Positions 1 through 5,764 of a DNA stretch of 8,842 nt are shown one piece after another (position 1 is the stretch's first letter; each line of letters starts with the position of its first letter). The notes beneath the pieces are model-generated. The model ran no database searches and had not been told where the DNA came from. It worked only from the letters and a program-made list of their open reading frames with translations. The DNA comes from an uncultured Opitutia bacterium. GTDB taxonomy: Bacteria; Verrucomicrobiota; Verrucomicrobiia; Opitutales; UBA953. The DNA lies in assembly GCA_903829855.1 (NCBI GenBank), contig CAIKRN010000314.1, positions 1-8,842 of the forward strand, read 5' to 3'. A program made the position numbers and the translations under genes.

Positions 1-1
1 G

Positions 2-322
2 ATTGCGATGTCCGAGGCCTTGGCGTTCGCGCACGCGACGGGCCTCAACCTCGAGACCACCCTGCGTTCCATCTCCGGCGGCGGTGCTTCGAGCTGGGCG
101 CTCCTCAATCTCGCTCCGCGCGTACTCAAGGGCGATTTCGCACCGGGCTTCTATGTGAAGCACTTCGTGAAGGACATCGGACTGTCGCTCGATGTCTGTC
201 GCGAACAGGGCATCAAGCTTCCCGGCCTTGAACTCGCCGCGAAACTCTACGGCGAAGTTGTCGCCGCCGGCGAAGGCGACTCCGGCACCCAGGCCCTCGC
301 CCGCCGCTATTTCCAGATGTAA
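2..322 (+). CDS. 3-hydroxyisobutyrate dehydrogenase-like reductase, C-terminal fragment
   Basis: The reading frame is open to the left edge. The ATG at position 8 is an internal methionine, because the family's helix reads 'iA.SEALaFA' straight through it, so the true start and the N-terminal Rossmann NAD(P)-binding domain lie outside the window. The 106 visible residues match the all-helical C-terminal domain of beta-hydroxyacid dehydrogenases (3-hydroxyisobutyrate dehydrogenase, tartronate semialdehyde reductase, GLYR1-like). Recognisable parts are the SGGGASSWALLNLAPR segment, the GDFAPGFYVKHFVKDIGLSL segment with its conserved K..D substrate and dimer helix, and the final AAGEGDSGTQAL loop. 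Family members reduce or oxidise small hydroxyacids in the cytosol. The catalytic lysine is off-window, so the substrate cannot be assigned. The gene stops with TAA at 320-322, and a GC-rich hairpin begins six bases later. I am confident of the family but not of the substrate. Confidence 0.85.
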   Translation: MAMSEALAFAHATGLNLETTLRSISGGGASSWALLNLAPRVLKGDFAPGFYVKHFVKDIGLSLDVCREQGIKLPGLELAAKLYGEVVAAGEGDSGTQALARRYFQM

Positions 323-323
323 T

Positions 324-354
324 AGGGTGGGGCAGCACCGCGTGCTGCCCTAGT
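324..354. repeat. GC-rich hairpin repeat, copy 1
   Basis: Nine-base arms GGGCAGCAC (330-338) and GTGCTGCCC (342-350) pair perfectly around a CGC loop. The same 31-base stretch recurs without change at 3113-3143, and a degraded copy lies at 8471-8497. It begins two bases after the stop of the upstream dehydrogenase fragment, so it may slow or stop transcription. No T-run follows either arm, so it is not a standard intrinsic terminator. An intergenic palindromic repeat is the better description. Confidence 0.85.
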
Positions 355-400
355 CTGCATCTGTCTTGGCCCCTGCGCCCTCTAAGGCTTCGCCTTCACG

Positions 401-536
401 GGTAGGGACGGCTGTCCCCAGCCGTCCGTTCGCCTCATCGCCTGCGAATCTCTCCGCCCATACTCGGCACTCCAAACTCTATACTCGCACATTCCTCTCC
501 ACGCTCAACGGCAGGTTCGGAGAGCCACGCCCTACC
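401..536 (+). repeat. Modular inverted-repeat element E1 (core type 1)
   Basis: This is a 136-base intergenic element. The head (401-430) is GGTAG followed by a hairpin with stem GGACGGCTG/CAGCCGTCC and loop TCCC. A core of about 70 bases follows. The tail (about 506-536) is a worn inverted version of the other stem flavour (CGGGTTG type) ending in CCTACC. Positions 401-497 match E3 (754-850) at 96 of 97 bases, the only difference being 416 versus 769. The last 39 bases differ from E3 at about 13 positions. The GTAG foot beside a hairpin recalls REP sequences. It encodes nothing credible. Confidence 0.8.
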
Positions 537-563
537 CAAGGCGTCTCCATTCCTCTGCATCGA

Positions 564-673
564 GGTAGGGCGGGTTGTCCCCAACCCGCCGTTAACCCGA
601 TTAACATCCGCACCTCTCTCGACATCCTATTCTCTTACCGCTCAACGGACGGCTGAGGACAGCCGTCCCAACC
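564..673 (+). repeat. Modular inverted-repeat element E2 (core type 2)
   Basis: This 110-base element has a head at 564-593 carrying the CGGGTTG stem flavour (GGCGGGTTG/CAACCCGCC around a TCCC loop). The core is different from that of E1 and E3, and the tail at about 644-673 has the ACGGCTG flavour with an AGGA loop. Its tail is the reverse complement of the head of E1 and E3 with about two mismatches in 30. It is nearly the same as E4 (8509-8618), which has equal length and seven differences by eye. A 27-base linker separates it from E1, and a near-copy of that linker joins E4 and E5. Confidence 0.8.
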
Positions 674-689
674 TCGCACAAAACGCCTC

Positions 690-718
690 CCTTGCCCACG
701 TGTCACCTTGCCCACGTG
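690..718 (+). repeat. Short direct repeat containing CACGTG
   Basis: The 13-base sequence CCTTGCCCACGTG occurs at 690-702 and again at 706-718, a spacing of 16 bases. Each copy ends in the palindrome CACGTG. It lies in the spacer between elements E2 and E3. It could be a small tandem duplication or a paired protein-binding site, and nothing in the sequence decides between these. Confidence 0.5.
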
Positions 719-753
719 CCCCCTCGCGGCTCCGCCGCGTCTTCGCCTTCGCT

Positions 754-889
754 GGTAGGGACGGCTGTTCCCAGCCGTCCGTTCGCCTCATCGCCTGCGA
801 ATCTCTCCGCCCATACTCGGCACTCCAAACTCTATACTCGCACATTCCTCACACCGCTCAACGGCGGGTTGAGGACAACCCGCCCTGCC
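754..889 (+). repeat. Modular inverted-repeat element E3 (core type 1)
   Basis: This 136-base element has the same length as E1. The head hairpin has the ACGGCTG flavour (754-783), and a well-preserved tail hairpin has stem GGCGGGTTG (863-871)/CAACCCGCC (876-884) and loop AGGA. It ends 34 bases from the stop codon of the convergent pyruvate kinase gene, so transcripts of that gene would read into the tail hairpin. No T-run follows, so a termination role is only possible. No protein is predicted, although open frames cross it by chance. Confidence 0.8.
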
Positions 890-923
890 TCAAGACAAAA
901 TACGCCTGCTTCGCGCCGCGCCC

Positions 924-2363
924 TTACGCCCCTGGCGCTTCGATCGGCGGCACGGCACGTAATTGCACGCTATCGATGACGGTCGGGCCAAGGATGACGT
1001 TCGTCACGATGACGAGTACCTGCCCCGGTACGCAGAGGCCTTCATCCCGAAGACGAATGAGCGCGAGGGTGATATTGTCTTCGGCCTTGGGATGGAACTT
1101 CACCTGAAAAGATTCGACCCCCCAAAGCAGGCTCATCTTCCGGTGCACAGCTTCTTCCTCCATGAACGCATAGATGGGGCAACCGACGGCCCGGAGTGAT
1201 GAAAGGGTCCGCGGCACGTCGCCGTTACGGGTGAAGGCGATGATGCCGGTGTTGCCTAAATCCTGCGCCAAGCCTGCGGCCGCCCGGAGGAGTTTAATCT
1301 TCGGCGTTTCGTTGTCCTGTTCGGCAGAAAGTTTCCGCGGTAATTCGTGTTCGGTGGTGCAGGCGATGCGGGCCATCACTTCGACACAGCGGATGGGGTG
1401 CTTACCCGTCGTGGTCTCGCCCGAGAGCATGACGGAGTCGGCCATTTCGTTGACGGCATTAGAGACGTCGGTGACCTCGGCGCGCGTGGGCACCGGGTTC
1501 TGGATCATGGACTCGAGCATGTGCGTCGCGACGATGACGGGCTTGCGGCATGCAATGGCCATGGCCACCGCTTTGCGCTGAATGAGCGGTAGGGTTTCGT
1601 AGGGGATCTCGATGCCGAGATCGCCCCGCGCCACCATTAAAGCATCGGTCGCATTCAGGATCGAGCCGAGGTGCTCAATCGCGGATTGGTCCTCAATCTT
1701 GGAGATGATGTGAGCCTTGGAGTGATGCTCAAGCAGGAGGCGTCGGAGCGAATCGACATCGGCGGCTTCGCGGACGAAAGAGAGGGCGTAGAAGTCCACG
1801 CCGACTTCGCAGCCCACCGCGACATCGGCGCGGTCTTTGTCGGTGAGTGCCGGGAGGTCGACCTTCACGCCAGGCAGGTTAATGTGGCGCCGGCTGCCCA
1901 GCGGGCCCGGCTGCTCGACTTTGCATCGGAGGCGATCCGCTTTTTGTTCCAATACCCGCAGCTGGATGAGGCCGTTGTCGACGAGGACGATGCCGCCCAC
2001 GGGAACCGCAGTGATCATCTTGGGGTAATTAGTCGGAATGACTAAGACATCGCCCTCGGCCTTGGCATCCTCGGAGCCGGTGACGTCTACGAGCTGTCCC
2101 GTGGTTAGCTGGGTGGATTCAGTGCGGGCGCCCGTCCGGATTTCTGGACCTTTGATGTCCATCATCACGCCGAGCTCTTTCTTCATGCGCTTGCTGACCA
2201 TCCGCACGCGCTCGACGGTCTTACGCACCCAAGCATGGTCAGCGTGGGCCATGTTCAGGCGGACGACGTTGGCCCCGGCGTTGATCATCGCTTCAAGCTG
2301 CGCCTCTGATTCCGTGGCGGGCCCGATAGTGAAAGTGATACGTGTATGACGAAAGGACTTCAC
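924..2363 (-). CDS. pyk: Pyruvate kinase
   Basis: This cytosolic glycolytic enzyme converts phosphoenolpyruvate and ADP to pyruvate and ATP. From the GTG at 2363 it has 479 residues, the usual bacterial length. Visible landmarks are ITFTIGPAT near the N-terminus, RLN (R35), DIKGPEIRTG (D69, K71, E74, R76) before the B domain, LPALTDKDRADVAVGCEVGV, the catalytic ISKIE (K222, E224), ARGDLG (D248), VATHMLESM (T280), MLSGETTTGKHP, and a C-terminal domain with FTRNGDVPRT. The usual NFSHG motif reads NMAHA here, so the serine that ligates potassium is alanine, while the glutamate in GPEIR that marks potassium-dependent enzymes is kept. A GTG at 2441 would add 26 residues of low-complexity, non-family sequence, so I prefer 2363, although no strong ribosome site supports either. 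It lies downstream of trmB on the same strand and is probably cotranscribed with it. Confidence 0.95.
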   Translation of the reverse strand: MKSFRHTRITFTIGPATESEAQLEAMINAGANVVRLNMAHADHAWVRKTVERVRMVSKRMKKELGVMMDIKGPEIRTGARTESTQLTTGQLVDVTGSEDAKAEGDVLVIPTNYPKMITAVPVGGIVLVDNGLIQLRVLEQKADRLRCKVEQPGPLGSRRHINLPGVKVDLPALTDKDRADVAVGCEVGVDFYALSFVREAADVDSLRRLLLEHHSKAHIISKIEDQSAIEHLGSILNATDALMVARGDLGIEIPYETLPLIQRKAVAMAIACRKPVIVATHMLESMIQNPVPTRAEVTDVSNAVNEMADSVMLSGETTTGKHPIRCVEVMARIACTTEHELPRKLSAEQDNETPKIKLLRAAAGLAQDLGNTGIIAFTRNGDVPRTLSSLRAVGCPIYAFMEEEAVHRKMSLLWGVESFQVKFHPKAEDNITLALIRLRDEGLCVPGQVLVIVTNVILGPTVIDSVQLRAVPPIEAPGA

Positions 2364-2453
2364 GGGCTTTATGACTAGGAATGAAAAGCCTGCGGTGCAA
2401 GGGAAAGCATTAGAGAGGCTTAACCCCTCCCCATGAGTCACTTATCGTGGAGC

Positions 2454-3062
2454 TTAACCAACTAGGTCAGCGATAACGTCGCGTTTATCTTTCATCCGCT
2501 CTTCAAAGAAGGTCTTTTGTTCAAAGGGCCAGGTTTGTTCGGATTGGATTTGCCAACGCGGGTGGGCCCCGAGGAACTCCGTCGTCCACGCGAAATAATC
2601 GGCATCATCCGTACGGAAGTGTAGGCGTGTGCCGATGGCTGACCGGCGGGCGAGTAAGTCGAGGCTCTCTGGGCAGATGAAGCGGTTCTTGTGGTGCTTC
2701 TTTTTCGGCCACGGGTCGGGGTAGAGAATAAAGATTTTGCGCAGGATAATCGGAGCCGGGAGCGCTTCCAGAAATTCCATCGCTTCAGCTTTCAGGAAAA
2801 TCAGGTTATCCAGTTTGCCCAAGGACTGTTTGCGCTGGGAGCGTGCGACGCGGTGCGTGATCAAGTCGATGCCGACGCAGAACTCTCCCGGATGTGCGGC
2901 GGCGTACGCGGCTAGCCAGTGACCGTGCCCGCAGCCCAACTCAAAGGTGATGTCGCCTCGCCCCGCTAACCCTTCGGCCAAGGTGGCCCCTAACCGGGCG
3001 ACGTTGGCCGCCCGCCGGGCATCCGCCCATTCCTTGCCCATGACTTTCGTGTGCTCCGGCAT
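2454..3062 (-). CDS. trmB: tRNA (guanine-N7-)-methyltransferase TrmB
   Basis: This S-adenosylmethionine-dependent enzyme forms m7G at position 46 in the tRNA variable loop. The protein is 202 residues from the ATG at 3062. It shows the SAM-binding loop ELGCGHGHWL (41-50), the acidic end of strand 2 in GIDLITHR (D66), NLIFLKAEA, and the family signature PDPWPKKKHHKNR (115-127). The tRNA-facing TDD (151-153) and a terminal TFFEER segment (184-189) are also present. An in-frame ATG at 3167 would add 35 residues of Pro/Ser-rich sequence translated from the hairpin repeat, so it is rejected. A later ATG at 3041 is possible. Pyruvate kinase follows on the same strand after about 90 bases (12 if its upstream GTG is used). 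The gene upstream is divergent. The family call is very secure. Confidence 0.96.
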   Translation of the reverse strand: MPEHTKVMGKEWADARRAANVARLGATLAEGLAGRGDITFELGCGHGHWLAAYAAAHPGEFCVGIDLITHRVARSQRKQSLGKLDNLIFLKAEAMEFLEALPAPIILRKIFILYPDPWPKKKHHKNRFICPESLDLLARRSAIGTRLHFRTDDADYFAWTTEFLGAHPRWQIQSEQTWPFEQKTFFEERMKDKRDVIADLVG

Positions 3063-3112
3063 CGAGGGGGTTAAGAGGGAAAGGGTCAGGGGAGGCAAGT
3101 GAGGGCTAAGGG

Positions 3113-3143
3113 AGGGTGGGGCAGCACCGCGTGCTGCCCTAGT
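3113..3143. repeat. GC-rich hairpin repeat, copy 2
   Basis: This is an exact 31-base match to 324-354, with arms 3119-3127 and 3131-3139 around a CGC loop. It sits in the spacer between divergent trmB and the gene at 3254, within the presumed 5' leader of trmB and directly beside the candidate promoter of the plus-strand gene. It could influence either transcript, but that is inference. Confidence 0.85.
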
Positions 3144-3170
3144 TGACCCCCTCAATAAGCTCCCCATAAC
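3143..3170 (+). promoter_or_regulatory. Candidate sigma70-type promoter for the gene at 3254
   Basis: TTGACC (3143-3148) matches five of six -35 positions. CATAAC (3165-3170) matches four of six -10 positions, with a 16-base spacer. Transcription would begin near 3177, about 77 bases before the ATG at 3254. It abuts hairpin copy 2, so the hairpin ends at the -35 box. It was found by eye only. Confidence 0.35.
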
Positions 3171-3253
3171 CCTAGCCCTCCCGGCACGCCATAGGGGTGC
3201 TGGGAATAACTCCGGCTTCCCTCGCTGGGGCGCTTGGAGTCTCTTGAGGGCCT

Positions 3254-3691
3254 ATGGCCAAGGTAGACATCGAGATTGTGCAGAAAGTCCTTAAGGAGAG
3301 TGGGGTCGACGTGCGCGTCGCCGCCGCCATCCTTAATCAGATTCGCGAAGCCGCGGCCGAAGAAGCGGTCGAGCGCGAGAAGCCGGCCAAGAAGCAGATG
3401 CTCGTTTTGGTCAGCGAACCAGAAGAGGGGCTGCCCAAGGATCTGACGGGTTGGATTGTCCAACTCCTTGAGGATGACGACCCCAAGGAGGTCGCCGACA
3501 AGATCGTCGATGTCGCCAAGGCCTTTAATGAATCGCCGAAGGGCCAGCGCCTGCCCGTCGAATCTTTCGGCGACGCCGTGCAGAGTATTTCTGGAAAGCT
3601 TTTCAAGGAGAGCGATCTGTGGATTAAGACGCGCGAACCGGTGCGCATCATCCCGGTGAAGAACTCCATCGGCCGCCGTCGTCGCGATTAA
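3254..3691 (+). CDS. Conserved-looking hypothetical protein, 145 residues
   Basis: I do not recognise this family. The frame has strong GC at third codon positions and opens with an ATG preceded at close range by TTGAGGG (3244-3250). The protein is mainly helical and highly charged. An N-terminal segment (about 1-45) is rich in Val, Ala and Glu and looks like a small helical bundle. A beta-like stretch MLVLVSEPEEG follows. A second part contains GWIVQLLEDDDPKEVADKIVDVAKAFN, then SFGDAVQSISGKLFKESDLWIKT. The C-terminus is basic and ends GRRRRD, which might contact nucleic acid. There is no signal peptide or membrane segment, so it should be cytosolic. It stands alone between divergent trmB and the desaturase. 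The antisense strand also has a long frame (3152-3751), but codon bias favours the plus strand. Confidence 0.75.
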   Translation: MAKVDIEIVQKVLKESGVDVRVAAAILNQIREAAAEEAVEREKPAKKQMLVLVSEPEEGLPKDLTGWIVQLLEDDDPKEVADKIVDVAKAFNESPKGQRLPVESFGDAVQSISGKLFKESDLWIKTREPVRIIPVKNSIGRRRRD

Positions 3692-3692
3692 G

Positions 3693-3746
3693 TAAATTCG
3701 CCCAATTGTCTTTTTTGGAACAGAACTTTCCAAAAAAGCGAATTTA
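3693..3746. promoter_or_regulatory. AT-rich nested palindrome upstream of the desaturase
   Basis: An outer nine-base pairing (TAAATTCGC 3693-3701 with GCGAATTTA 3738-3746) encloses a ten-base inner pairing (TTTTTTGGAA 3711-3720 with TTCCAAAAAA 3728-3737). The inner loop is seven bases, and nine unpaired bases lie on the left side only. It starts just after the stop of the gene at 3254 and ends 76 bases before the desaturase ATG. The right arm is A-rich and no T-run follows, so it is not an intrinsic terminator on either strand. It could be an operator, an RNA structure in the desaturase leader, or a decayed mobile repeat. The structure is seen in the sequence; its role is unknown. Confidence 0.5.
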
Positions 3747-3822
3747 GACACGGTTTTCGACCCCTGCGGGTGCTCGATTGCACTCGCATTCGCGGGCGCC
3801 GTTCCGCAACCTTTGCTCTTAT

Positions 3823-5010
3823 ATGAAGTTCAAAAACTTCCCGATCTACCGCATCGAGTGGGTGACCTCCACCTTCCTCATCGGTACGGCCTTCCTTTCG
3901 TTGACGGTGGTGCCCTGGTTCCTTTGGACCCAGTTCAACCTACCAGTCGACGCTGCCAATAAGGTCCATGGCTGGGGCTTTGTCTGGGCGTTGTTCGTCT
4001 TTTATTACTACGCCACGGGCTTTGGTATCACCCTGGGCTATCACCGCCTGTTCTCCCATATCTCCTTCAAGGCCAAGTGGCCGGTGAAGCTCTTCGTGCT
4101 GCTCTTCGGCGCCGCTTCTTTCGAAAATTCGGCCCATGATTGGTGCGCCGACCATCGTATCCACCACAAGCACGTGGATGAAGACGAAGACCCGTACGAT
4201 ATCTCCAAGGGCTTCTTTTACGCCCATATCGGCTGGCTTCTTTTCCGCTTAAAGCCGCCCGTCACCATCACGAACGTCAAGGATCTCGAGGCCGACCCCC
4301 TTGTGATGTGGCAGCACCGCTACGTCCAATGGATCGGCGCCTTCGTGGGCTTCGTCTGCCCGGCCGCCCTCGGCTACGGTTATGCCGTGCTCATGGGCTA
4401 CGCCAACCCCGGCATGACGGCTCTCGCCGCCTTCCTTATCGCGGGGCTCCTCCGCACGGTCGTCGTTCAGCAAGGCACGTTCTGCATTAACTCGCTCTGC
4501 CACATGATCGGCCGCCAGCCTTATTCCACCGATCACAGCGCTCGCGATAGCGGCGCGGTCGCGCTCCTCACCTTCGGCGAGGGTTACCATAACTATCACC
4601 ACGAATTCCAGCACGACTACCGTAACGGCGTGAAGCCTTGGCAGTTCGATCCGACGAAGTGGATCATCTGGACGCTCTCCAAGGTTGGCCTCACGGAAGA
4701 CCTCCGCCGCGTGCCGGATTCCCGTATCATGGCCGCTGAACTGAAGGAAAAGAGCCGTACGCTCGGCCGTGATATCGATTCCCTGGCCGCTCGCCTAGAT
4801 GAGCGCTCCCGCGAATTGAAAGCGAAGACCATCGCCTCTGCCCACGAACTCGCCACCGAACTTGCCCGCCGCGCCGAAGCCTTGAAAGAAGCCGCCGCGA
4901 CGAAGGCCGATGTGGCCCATGAAACGATGGTCGAGCTACGCGGCTTGCTGAATCAGGCAGCCTCCTACCTCGAGGCGCTTCGTCGCGCCGACGCTGGTTC
5001 CGCCGCCTAA
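3823..5010 (+). CDS. Acyl-CoA (delta-9-type) fatty acid desaturase with C-terminal coiled-coil extension
   Basis: This membrane di-iron enzyme introduces a cis double bond into fatty acyl chains using oxygen and an electron donor, which raises membrane fluidity. The protein is 395 residues from the ATG at 3823. A TTG at 3778 would add 15 non-family residues. The three histidine boxes are present: HRLFSH (74-79), HRIHH (111-115) and HNYHH (256-260). Family context is also clear in GYHRLFSH, NSAHDWCADHRIHHKH with DEDPYD, NSLCHMIGRQPYSTDHSARD and GEGYHNYHHEFQHDYRNG. Hydrophobic segments lie near 14-35, 50-72, 88-100 and 195-235. Residues about 299-395 form an Ala/Glu/Lys/Arg-rich helical tail with heptad spacing. 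To my knowledge this is not part of the standard catalytic domain. Its stop codon overlaps that of the convergent phosphatase gene. The acyl carrier form and double-bond position are inferred from the family. Confidence 0.93.
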   Translation: MKFKNFPIYRIEWVTSTFLIGTAFLSLTVVPWFLWTQFNLPVDAANKVHGWGFVWALFVFYYYATGFGITLGYHRLFSHISFKAKWPVKLFVLLFGAASFENSAHDWCADHRIHHKHVDEDEDPYDISKGFFYAHIGWLLFRLKPPVTITNVKDLEADPLVMWQHRYVQWIGAFVGFVCPAALGYGYAVLMGYANPGMTALAAFLIAGLLRTVVVQQGTFCINSLCHMIGRQPYSTDHSARDSGAVALLTFGEGYHNYHHEFQHDYRNGVKPWQFDPTKWIIWTLSKVGLTEDLRRVPDSRIMAAELKEKSRTLGRDIDSLAARLDERSRELKAKTIASAHELATELARRAEALKEAAATKADVAHETMVELRGLLNQAASYLEALRRADAGSAA

Positions 5011-5480
5011 GCCCCGGCCTGGCCTGTCAGCTCCTTCATCAGCTCGAGGATTCGTCCTTCGATCTGAGGAAGGGCTTCCGTGGGCTGGGCAAAGTCGATG
5101 TCGTGCACGGTCCAGTAATCAATCCGGTCCGCCCATTCAGGGTGAGACTGCAGCATCATGGCGTAATGTTCGTCCCGCTTGAGGGCGATGGTCCGGTGGG
5201 CTCGCTCCAAATCTTCCCTCCGCAACTGGGTCGGGGCCGCCCCGGTCATCTCCAGCGGGATGCCTAGTTCGCCCAGGCGCTTTTCGGTGTCCCGGGAGAT
5301 CAGGGTGGGCTCATCGGCCACCAAAGAGGTGAGGAGGCCGCGTGAAAAGGCCCGGGCGGGATGCCCCGTCCGGCGGGCATGCCAGTTGAACAAGGCCTCA
5401 GCATGGCGGCTCCGGTAGAAGTTGCCTGTACAGACAAAGAGGAAAAGGGGGCCAGAATCTGCGCTTGTGCGTTGGGGCAT
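5007..5480 (-). CDS. Low-molecular-weight protein tyrosine phosphatase-like protein
   Basis: The 157-residue product begins with a strand and then the phosphate-binding loop VCTGNFYRS. This fits CX5R(S), with nucleophile C17 and R23, where classical members read CxGNICRS. The downstream RHAEALFN helix, a mid-region resembling the helical part of the fold, and an acidic WTVHDID motif (D127 or D129) at the expected place of the general acid support the family. The fold serves small tyrosine phosphatases and also arsenate reductases. The usual DPY near the C-terminus is not kept, so activity and substrate are uncertain. It is cytosolic, with no signal peptide. The ATG at 5480 lies 35 bases from the divergent lipoprotein start. 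The gene ends in TAG sharing bases with the desaturase stop (5007-5010), so the two convergent genes overlap by four bases. Confidence 0.82.
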   Translation of the reverse strand: MPQRTSADSGPLFLFVCTGNFYRSRHAEALFNWHARRTGHPARAFSRGLLTSLVADEPTLISRDTEKRLGELGIPLEMTGAAPTQLRREDLERAHRTIALKRDEHYAMMLQSHPEWADRIDYWTVHDIDFAQPTEALPQIEGRILELMKELTGQAGA

Positions 5481-5515
5481 GCTCGGTAGAGTCCACGGAA
5501 CCTAACCTCACTGCC

Positions 5516-5764
5516 ATGGTACGCAATCTGTTCGTTCTCTCCCTCCTTTCCTTCGCTGTTGTCGGTTGCATGGGCCCTAAGAAGGGTCCCAGCCCTGTCA
5601 CTGACGGCGGCGTCGACACGACGGCCGTTCCAGCCGCGGGCCTCGTCCCAGTGGCGACGCCTGACGCTGCTCCGGTCGCTCCGGTCGCTCCCGCTGCCCC
5701 TGCTAAGAAGGGCCCCGCTAAGTCGAAGGGCAAATTGCCCCTCGGTAACACTGGCGACAAGTAA
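5516..5764 (+). CDS. Small Pro/Ala-rich lipoprotein
   Basis: The product has 82 residues. It starts MVRN, then a hydrophobic stretch LFVLSLLSFAVVGC, giving a lipobox VVGC with C18 as the lipidated residue. The mature part is short, low in complexity and rich in Pro, Ala, Val and Lys, with repeated APV units and a basic AKKGPAKSKGK segment near the end. No enzymatic domain is visible. Such proteins are exported by Sec and anchored in an envelope membrane, and the basic Pro/Ala linker could contact peptidoglycan or another surface polymer (inference). A weak promoter, TTGTGC (5465-5470) with TAGAGT (5487-5492), may drive it from inside the start of the divergent phosphatase. The gene ends in a palindrome, and an intrinsic terminator follows about 50 bases on. 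It probably stands alone. Confidence 0.75.
   Translation: MVRNLFVLSLLSFAVVGCMGPKKGPSPVTDGGVDTTAVPAAGLVPVATPDAAPVAPVAPAAPAKKGPAKSKGKLPLGNTGDK

Noticed and set aside
324..354. Hairpin as an intrinsic terminator for the dehydrogenase
   Set aside because: The stem is strong but no T-run follows on either strand, and the identical copy at 3113 lies between divergent genes where a terminator is not needed.
642..845. Minus-strand frame through E2 and E3, and a similar one at 8546-8740
   Set aside because: Both are translations of palindromic repeats with no coding signal.
401..889. CRISPR array
   Set aside because: There are too few units, spacing is irregular, the repeats are long and of two types with inverted ends, and no cas genes are present.
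366..1107. Several plus-strand frames (366-656, 692-979, 700-1107) sharing a peptide such as VGTAVPSRPFASSPANLSAH
   Set aside because: The shared peptide is only the translation of the repeated elements E1 and E3, not a protein family.
3152..3751. 199-residue frame on the minus strand opposite the gene at 3254
   Set aside because: It mirrors a well-biased plus-strand gene, its N- and C-terminal parts are translated from the palindrome and spacer, and it shows no recognisable domain.
3778..3822. Upstream TTG start of the desaturase
   Set aside because: The added 15 residues do not resemble the family, and the ATG at 3823 precedes the normal N-terminal region.
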